This document shows positions 41,963-46,769 of a stretch of DNA of 46,769 nt, in pieces (positions within the stretch are counted from its first letter, which is position 1; the number at the start of each line of letters is the position of its first letter). A program made the translations under genes and the position numbers. The notes below the pieces were generated by a model. The model was not told the DNA's origin, searched no databases, and saw nothing but the letters and a program-made list of their open reading frames with translations. The DNA comes from Lachnospiraceae bacterium (GTDB lineage Bacteria > Bacillota_A > Clostridia > Lachnospirales > Lachnospiraceae): contig JAQUUB010000020.1 of NCBI GenBank assembly GCA_028694115.1, positions 12,264-59,032 on the forward strand. The letters are read 5' to 3'.

Positions 41963-42045
41963 AAGCTCCTGTTGGCGCAGGAGCTTGGGCACATGACTAT
42001 GCATGTACGTTACATATAAATGTATTCTAGCATAGTCGCCGCCCC
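41963..42045. other. Structured non-coding region before the replication gene
   Basis: AAGCTCCTG and CAGGAGCTT (41963-41971, 41978-41986) form a perfect 9-bp hairpin. GACTATGC (41995-42002) pairs perfectly with GCATAGTC (42030-42037), with GGGC and GCCC extending it outward and CTTTTC after it. It could be a terminator/attenuator or part of a replication origin. Confidence 0.6.
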
Positions 42046-42069
42046 TTTTCAATTGAAAGGAGTGATTTT

Positions 42070-43056
42070 TTGGCAGTTTTAAAGAATAAAACCCAGGGAC
42101 TATATGTGAATGTAAGCAAAGATATTTTACTTGATCAAAAGCTTAGTTTGAGAGATCGAGGAATGCTGGTAACGATATTGTCCCTATCAGACAATTGGGA
42201 TTTTAATTTGAAAGGCTTTTCAAAAATTCTACCAGACGGAGTAGATTGTATCCGTTCTAGTGTGAATGAATTAATGAAAAGAGGATATCTGACTGGTGGA
42301 CAAGAGAGAATTGGGAGAGGGCGCTTTGGTAAAAATGTGATTGAAGTGCATCAGGTACCAGTTCCACCGCAAGTGGAAAATCCGATTACGGTAAATCCGT
42401 TCACGGAGAAATCGAAAACGGTTCCTTCGATTACGGATATACCGCATACGGAACATCCAACACAAGTAATTAATAACAAAGTAAATAACAAAAGAGTAAA
42501 TAATCATCAATCAATCTTTCAGAGGAATGATGGAGAGATGGAAGTAATACCAACGATATCAAAAAGTCTGCTTCCCATGCAGGAGCTGATTGAAAGATTT
42601 GAATATAGAGAGCTGTGTCAAATTTTATCCTATCATCATCTACTACAAGAATGTAGAGAGTGCCAGTTATCACAATATGATATCAAAGCACGTGTCATAG
42701 AGGAGCTGAAATACCTGATCAGTTATGAAACTTTGGTTTTTGATGGTGATGGTGCAATGGTAGATGCCTTGCTTGACTATATGAGTGAGATTATTGCCAC
42801 AGATAGAACCATTACTTTTAATAATGGTGAAACCTATGATGCAAGGTCAATGGGAAATCAATTTTATCGTCTCGACAGTGGAGCCATCCGATATGTTCTT
42901 GAAAAATTTGATGATGTTTCTCAGGATACAAGGATTGTGAATAAGAAGAATTATTTGATCCGAATGTTGCTCACAGCAAAAAGCGATTTAGAAACCAGTA
43001 TCAAGAGTGATGTGAATTATGATATGGCACATTGGCACGAAAGGGGGAATGAATAG
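42070..43056 (+). CDS. Replication initiator-like protein with HTH and DUF6017-type C-terminus
   Basis: This 328-residue protein starts at TTG 42070 with a strong AAAGGAG seven bases upstream. The N-terminal part (about 10-90) is a winged-helix replication-organiser domain (GLYVNVSKDILLDQKLSLRD, then SSVNELMKRGYLTGG). A Pro/Thr/Asn linker follows (about 100-150). The C-terminal part (ALLDYMSEIIATDRTITFNN, YVLEKFDDVSQDTR) resembles DUF6017 regions of plasmid and ICE initiators. It overlaps the integrase start by one base. The role in element replication is inferred from the family. Confidence 0.75.
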   Translation: MAVLKNKTQGLYVNVSKDILLDQKLSLRDRGMLVTILSLSDNWDFNLKGFSKILPDGVDCIRSSVNELMKRGYLTGGQERIGRGRFGKNVIEVHQVPVPPQVENPITVNPFTEKSKTVPSITDIPHTEHPTQVINNKVNNKRVNNHQSIFQRNDGEMEVIPTISKSLLPMQELIERFEYRELCQILSYHHLLQECRECQLSQYDIKARVIEELKYLISYETLVFDGDGAMVDALLDYMSEIIATDRTITFNNGETYDARSMGNQFYRLDSGAIRYVLEKFDDVSQDTRIVNKKNYLIRMLLTAKSDLETSIKSDVNYDMAHWHERGNE

Positions 43057-44186
43057 TGTCAGTTTTTAAAGATAATTGGAATGGCTATGATGGGAAGCGT
43101 TGGAGAGTATCTCTGCGCTATACCGATTGGCAGGGCAAAAAGAAACAACATGATAAACGGGGTTTTGAGACCAAAAAGGATGCATTAGCCTACGAGCGAG
43201 ATTTTTTGGCAAAGAAAAGTAAGGACATCAATATGGGATTTGGAGTCTTTATTGATGTTTATCTTTCCGACATTAAACCACAGATTAAGCTGAACACCTA
43301 CAGGACAAAGGTTCATATCATCAATACCCATATTAGACCGTATTTTGAAGAAAAGAGTTTATCAGAAATCTCTCCTACAGATATTTTACAATGGCAGAAC
43401 GAACTGTTAAGTAAGCGAGATGAAAATGATAAAGGCTATGCCCAGACGTATCTGCGAACCCTTCAAAATCAATTGACAGCAATATTGAATCATGCGGTCC
43501 GCTACTACGATTTAGCAAAGAATCCCTGTAGTAAAGGGAAAAAGATGGGGAAAGCAAAGGCAAAGGAAATGTTGTTCTGGACAAAAGACGAATATACAAA
43601 ATTTGCAGATGTAATAAAAGATAAACCTATCTCTTATTATGCTTTTGAAATTCTATATTGGACAGGAGTACGAATGAGCGAAATGCTTGCACTAGAGCGT
43701 GGAGATATAAATTTGGAAAAAAGAACTTTAAAGATTGATAAGCAGGTACAAAGAATTGATGGGATTGAATATACCACCACACCAAAAACAGACAAAGGAA
43801 ATCGTGTGATTGAACTACCAGAATTTCTTTGCAATGAATTGGAGGATTATTTTGGAATGATATACAAAATCGATGAACATACGAGATTGTTTAACATTAC
43901 AAAAAGTTATCTGCATCATGAAATGGATCGAGGTTCGAAAGCAGCTGGTGTAAAAAGAATTCGTATTCATGACCTGCGACACAGTGCATGTGCAGCATTG
44001 ATCGAGCTTGGATTTTCACCAGTTCAGATTGCAGAAAGATTAGGTCATGAGAGCGCCACAATTACCATGCGATATGCACATTTGTATCCATCGGTTCAGC
44101 GGACTATGGCTGATAAATTAAATGATATGTTTCATGATGAACCAGATTTCGAAGATGAAGATGAAAGTGAGGAACCAGAAGAATGA
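43056..44186 (+). CDS. Tyrosine site-specific integrase of the guaA-linked element
   Basis: The 376-residue product starts at GTG 43056, overlapping the previous stop. It has an AP2-like arm-binding N-terminus (KRWRVSLRYTDWQGKKKQHDKRGF), a core-binding domain (FIDVYLSDIKPQIKLNTYRT) and a catalytic domain. Active-site residues are the Arg in WTGVRMSEMLALE, HDLRHS, the His in RLGHES and the Tyr in MRYAHLYP. It belongs to the Tn916/phage integrase group. The C-terminus ends in an acidic tail (EDEDESEEPEE). It does not lie next to guaA, so if guaA is the target the other end must be beyond the window. Confidence 0.95.
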   Translation: MSVFKDNWNGYDGKRWRVSLRYTDWQGKKKQHDKRGFETKKDALAYERDFLAKKSKDINMGFGVFIDVYLSDIKPQIKLNTYRTKVHIINTHIRPYFEEKSLSEISPTDILQWQNELLSKRDENDKGYAQTYLRTLQNQLTAILNHAVRYYDLAKNPCSKGKKMGKAKAKEMLFWTKDEYTKFADVIKDKPISYYAFEILYWTGVRMSEMLALERGDINLEKRTLKIDKQVQRIDGIEYTTTPKTDKGNRVIELPEFLCNELEDYFGMIYKIDEHTRLFNITKSYLHHEMDRGSKAAGVKRIRIHDLRHSACAALIELGFSPVQIAERLGHESATITMRYAHLYPSVQRTMADKLNDMFHDEPDFEDEDESEEPEE

Positions 44187-44413
44187 TGGAAGGACGCTTA
44201 GGCTATAACAGTTCCAATAAGCGATATGGACTTTTAGTATCGGACTTGTGGGAAAATGATGGATTTCATTGTGGGGAAGGAATGGAAGTTCTTGTTGATG
44301 ATAAATGGATTTCTACCAGAATTGAAATGGCTTGGAATGAAAATGGCAATGCGTGGTATCTAGTGGGAACCCCTTATTATGGGGACTTGGAATATGTAAG
44401 AGCAAGGATTTAA
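44183..44413 (+). CDS. DUF5348 family small protein
   Basis: This 76-residue protein overlaps the end of the integrase gene by four bases (ATGA). The sequence GRLGYNSSNKRYGLLVSDLW, FHCGEGMEVLV and WYLVGTPYYGDLEYVRARI matches small DUF5348 proteins that occur beside mobilization genes in Firmicutes elements. No function is known. A hairpin (44401-44422) covers its stop codon. Confidence 0.8.
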   Translation: MMEGRLGYNSSNKRYGLLVSDLWENDGFHCGEGMEVLVDDKWISTRIEMAWNENGNAWYLVGTPYYGDLEYVRARI

Positions 44414-44422
44414 TTCCTTGCT
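44401..44422 (+). other. Hairpin over the DUF5348 stop codon
   Basis: AGCAAGGA pairs with TCCTTGCT around a short AT loop, then CGGATTGGAG. No T run follows. It may control expression of the downstream MobC-like gene. Confidence 0.5.
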
Positions 44423-44438
44423 CGGATTGGAGAATGTT

Positions 44439-44801
44439 ATGAGTAAAATATATCGACGTACCACCCTTCTTACTGGTGTAAATGCCACTAAGAAGGATAA
44501 GAACCGCAAACGTAATGTCATTATGAATTTTAGAGTTTCACCAGAGGAAAAACAGCTGATTGATGAGCGTATAGCGCTTTCTGGTCTTATGAGATCCGAA
44601 TTCTTTATCAATAGTTGTTTAGAGCAGGAGATTCATGTGACAGGAAATATCAGAACCTTTGATGCAATAAAGAAACGCATGGAGCAGATTGACAAACATT
44701 TATGTAACATTAGCATGTCCGAGGAACTAGATTTTGAGATTTTGGAATCGTTACGGACAGTATTGGAATTATTAGATCATTTGTATGGTAGCAATGAGTA
44801 G
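44439..44801 (+). CDS. MobC-like relaxosome accessory protein
   Basis: ATG 44439 (MSKIYRRTTLL) has GGAG at 44429-44432 six bases before it; the TTG at 44418 has none. The 120-residue product has a ribbon-helix-helix-like core: VIMNFRVSPEEKQLIDERIA, LSGLMRSEFFINSCL. It is followed by a helical tail (FDAIKKRMEQIDKHL), as in plasmid mobilization MobC proteins. These bind oriT and help the relaxase nick. The relaxase gene is not in the window and probably lies just beyond the right end. Confidence 0.78.
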   Translation: MSKIYRRTTLLTGVNATKKDKNRKRNVIMNFRVSPEEKQLIDERIALSGLMRSEFFINSCLEQEIHVTGNIRTFDAIKKRMEQIDKHLCNISMSEELDFEILESLRTVLELLDHLYGSNE

Positions 44802-44821
44802 CTACAGAAAGAGAGGCAATT

Positions 44822-45736
44822 ATGTTTATTAGTGATAGAAGATTACTGGTGGTAGGCATTGATCATGGATTTTCCATGATGAAAACTCCACATGCAACAT
44901 TTGAAAATGGTGTTGAAAAATTGGGAGGAGAAGCAACCCTCACCAACAACACATTAATTTATCAGAGAAATTATTATAAAGTTGGCGAAGGAAGACTTCC
45001 TCTTATGCAGACAAAGACAGAGAACGAGAATTATTTTTTACTAACGCTAGCTGCGATTGCAAAGGAAATGGATATTTATCAGCAACAGAGTGCTGACGTA
45101 ATTTTAGCAGTTGGTCTACCGTTTAGCAGATTCGGAAAGGAAAAAGATGATTTTTATCGTTATCTGTTACGTAATGAGAAGATTCAATTTAGTTATTCTG
45201 GAAGAGAGTATGAGATTCGGATTATAGAGGTTTTTGTATTTCCGCAGTGTTACGCAGCAATAGCAGACAAGCTCCGAGAATATGGAAGAGAAAATCTAAT
45301 TGTTGATATTGGGTCAAAAACCATTGATGTGATTCATACAAGAAATTATGTACCAGTAGAAAGTGAAAGTACTTCGATTCCAGCGGCATTGATTCAATGT
45401 ATGGAAGGTATTAAAAGCAATGTGTACCAAAATTGTAACCGCAGGGTTAGTGAAGATATGATTCAGCAGATAATTCTTGAAAAAGACGTAAATATCCCAA
45501 CAGATTGTAAGGTGATTATCAGAGCGGGACTTGCAGATTTTGCGAAAGGGATGGAGGCAAAGTTAGCTGAATTGGGATTTGATCTGGAAATGTTCACAGT
45601 TATTTATGCAGGTGGTGGAGCATTGGTAATGAAGAGCTATGGAAGCTTGAAAGGTACTAATATTCATTACCTTGAAGATATTCGGGCAAATGCAAAAGGA
45701 TACGAATTCTTGGCAATGCAAAAAGGGAAATTCTAA
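44822..45736 (+). CDS. parM: ParM/StbA-like plasmid segregation actin
   Basis: This 304-residue protein is of the actin/Hsp70 superfamily. The phosphate-1 motif is VVGIDHGFSMMKT near the N-terminus, the connect-1/phosphate-2 motif LIVDIGSKTIDVIH (about 160-173), and the adenosine motif VIYAGGGALVMKS near 260. ParM filaments push sister plasmid copies apart. It is 45 bases upstream of a small DNA-binding gene that fits ParR, making a type II partition module. Its presence on an element that also carries an integrase implies an extrachromosomal, replicating phase. Confidence 0.85.
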   Translation: MFISDRRLLVVGIDHGFSMMKTPHATFENGVEKLGGEATLTNNTLIYQRNYYKVGEGRLPLMQTKTENENYFLLTLAAIAKEMDIYQQQSADVILAVGLPFSRFGKEKDDFYRYLLRNEKIQFSYSGREYEIRIIEVFVFPQCYAAIADKLREYGRENLIVDIGSKTIDVIHTRNYVPVESESTSIPAALIQCMEGIKSNVYQNCNRRVSEDMIQQIILEKDVNIPTDCKVIIRAGLADFAKGMEAKLAELGFDLEMFTVIYAGGGALVMKSYGSLKGTNIHYLEDIRANAKGYEFLAMQKGKF

Positions 45737-45781
45737 GAACTGCAATATAATATTATTTTTATTGGAACGTGAGGTGAGACA

Positions 45782-46267
45782 ATGGCAGGAAAAAGTGAGT
45801 TGCAGAAATCTTTATCTTTTCGACTCAATGTTTCGAAAGAAGATGAACGAGAATTGTATGAAGCAATTATGGGTCATAACCGTGATAAAGCAAATAATCC
45901 TTATGGAAGTAGTGGGGCATATATTAAAGCAGCATTGAAATTTTATCATAGAAATGAAATGCAAATAGAACAGCAAGAGCATTTCAAAAAGGAGATGCAT
46001 GAGTATTTACGGATGCAGGCAAATGAACAACGAGAGCTGTTTTTAAAGGCATTGGAAATGCATGATCAAAAGATGGTAGCTATGATTGTAGAATCGGTAG
46101 CAAGTGCCTTAGCGAGAATGGAATTTCAGCCTTCAGCAAAACTGTCAACGGAAGAAAATAATGCTTCTTCCGTTAAAAGAAATTTGAAAATTAATTCAGA
46201 TAATTTTCAGGATTCTATAGAGGAGACTATGCCAGAAGAAGCTTTTTCTTATTTGCAGAATTTATAG
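45782..46267 (+). CDS. ParR-like centromere-binding adaptor
   Basis: The 161-residue product starts at ATG 45782. The N-terminal part (SLSFRLNVSKEDERELYEAI) is ribbon-helix-helix-like, with a NNPYGSSGAYIKAALKFYH helix. The middle is a coiled coil (QIEQQEHFKKEMHEYLRMQA), and the C-terminal tail is polar and ends EEAFSYLQNL. ParR proteins bind parC repeats and contact ParM by their C-terminal tail. Identification rests on position after ParM and on fold hints, not on strong motif matches. Confidence 0.7.
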   Translation: MAGKSELQKSLSFRLNVSKEDERELYEAIMGHNRDKANNPYGSSGAYIKAALKFYHRNEMQIEQQEHFKKEMHEYLRMQANEQRELFLKALEMHDQKMVAMIVESVASALARMEFQPSAKLSTEENNASSVKRNLKINSDNFQDSIEETMPEEAFSYLQNL

Positions 46268-46406
46268 ATTTACGATTTAGGTGTTACAGCTTGTATTTAT
46301 TGTCTTACATATAGCATGACATATGTTTCGATGAAAAAAGATGTGTTGCATATTGTTAGACAAATATAAGAAATGTTAGACATGCTATTTTGAGTGAAGG
46401 GTTATC
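46268..46406 (+). other. AT-rich stretch with TGTTAGACA repeats after the ParR-like gene
   Basis: TGTTAGACA occurs twice about 25 bp apart (near 46353 and 46376). TAGCATG (near 46312) is inverted as CATGCTA (near 46381). No gene is seen. The repeats could be partition or iteron-type sites, or a promoter operator for the genes beyond. Confidence 0.4.
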
Positions 46407-46520
46407 CTAGGGCGTTTCGTCTACGCTCTAGCCGAGTGATTTTTCTCCAGAATCGGATGCAATGGGGGCAATGAATGGAACTTGCATTGTCTGTTGCATC
46501 CAATCCCTACGAAAAATCAC
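46407..46520. other. Nested inverted repeats, candidate oriT or structured RNA
   Basis: CTAGGGCGT and ACGCTCTAG (about 46408-46432) form a hairpin. Next GTGATTTTTC (46436-46445) pairs perfectly with GAAAAATCAC (46511-46520), and inside it GGATGCAA (46455-46462) pairs perfectly with TTGCATCC (46494-46501), with CAATG/CATTG inside again. The 85-bp cruciform near a MobC-like gene fits an oriT or a structured leader. The 64-residue frame across it is not a credible gene. Confidence 0.6.
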
Positions 46521-46659
46521 AAGACCACTATCATCCTATGTTGGTTATGAAAGATTATTTCGAGTGTGCCATCTGCTAATAGAAATTCTCCACCGGAGAC
46601 TTTCCATTAGCGCTGTCCCATCTCTTAATAATCTCTGTGTAATGTGTGGCGGATGATAG

Positions 46660-46745
46660 GCAAGTTTCGCAAATGTGGTACCCACATTCGCACCGGAAGC
46701 AGCCTATGGGCTGTTCCTAAACTTGCAAGGGAGTTTTACTCCCTT
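46660..46745. other. Second cluster of hairpins near the window end
   Basis: GCAAGTTT (46660-46667) pairs perfectly with AAACTTGC (46719-46726). Inside are AATGTGG/CCACATT (46672-46688) and AGCC/GGCT (46701-46712). Just outside, AAGGGAGT/ACTCCCTT (46727-46745) forms another hairpin. The multi-branched shape suggests a folded RNA or a transfer origin upstream of genes beyond the edge. Confidence 0.6.
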
Positions 46746-46769
46746 TGAACCTACAGCAAAGAGTTTCAC

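Larger units (their letters stand above)
36483..46769 (+). mobile_element. Integrative mobilizable element next to guaA (right end outside window)
   Basis: From the guaA terminator to the window end the genes are of accessory type. They are a defence-like STAND protein, an XRE repressor, an Xis-like protein, a replication initiator, a tyrosine integrase, DUF5348 and MobC-like proteins, and a ParM/ParR pair. This mix of integration, replication, partition and mobilization genes marks a plasmid-like integrative element. The left boundary is inferred from the end of guaA. Confidence 0.75.

Noticed and set aside
46462..46656. 64-residue ORF
   Set aside because: It runs across nested inverted repeats, has no ribosome binding site, and has no protein-like features.

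Overview
The window is about 46.8 kb of AT-rich DNA from a Gram-positive, spore-forming Clostridia-type bacterium. A Lachnospiraceae-like host is the best guess, from the SpoIIID sequence, the style of the type IV pilus genes and the type of mobile-element genes. Genus and species cannot be named from the sequence alone.

Positions 1-1875 hold the end of asnS and a secreted NlpC/P60 peptidoglycan hydrolase, each closed by a hairpin terminator. From a consensus promoter (TTGACA, 17 bp, TATAAT at 1920-1948) runs a long colinear type IV pilus block. It contains pilB, pilT, a relic of a duplicated pilC start, pilC, the major pilin, prepilin peptidase pilD, a PilM-PilN-like fusion and a PilO-like protein. 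Four minor-pilin-type proteins follow, two of them with very large ectodomains, and then a 1577-residue membrane-anchored protein with a PilY1-like calcium loop. An O-antigen-ligase/O-oligosaccharyltransferase-like protein, an MBOAT O-acyltransferase and its SGNH partner come next, suggesting that the pilus or an envelope glycan is glycosylated and O-acylated. A chemoreceptor and a tocopherol-cyclase-like protein complete this part. Small dispersed palindromic repeats sit in the gaps between 22.4 and 27.8 kb.

The most striking feature lies at 28.7-34.7 kb. The sporulation regulator gene spoIIID is split in two: codons for the first half lie at 28725-28859 and for the second half at 34548-34688. 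Between them is a 5,688-bp element bounded by a 20-bp imperfect direct repeat (17/20 identical). It encodes a HipBA-like toxin-antitoxin pair, a small conserved-looking ORF, a short UvrA-like ABC ATPase and, next to the right junction, a large serine recombinase. Recombination between the repeats would rejoin spoIIID exactly in frame as a normal 91-residue protein with the canonical helix-turn-helix. This is the layout of the sigK 'skin' elements, but here in spoIIID, an early mother-cell regulator. It is the best candidate in the window for an undescribed system: developmentally controlled reconstruction of spoIIID.

guaA follows with its own promoter and a strong terminator. Immediately downstream begins a second mobile element that continues past the window end. 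It carries a 1212-residue Schlafen/AlbA_2-STAND NTPase-TPR-OB-like protein (probable anti-phage defence) and a convergent XRE repressor with three matching operators. Beyond these are an excisionase-like protein, a replication initiator, a tyrosine integrase, a DUF5348 protein, a MobC-like relaxosome protein, a ParM/ParR partition pair and a densely hairpinned non-coding stretch that may be oriT. It looks like an integrative, mobilizable, plasmid-like element inserted at the 3' end of guaA.
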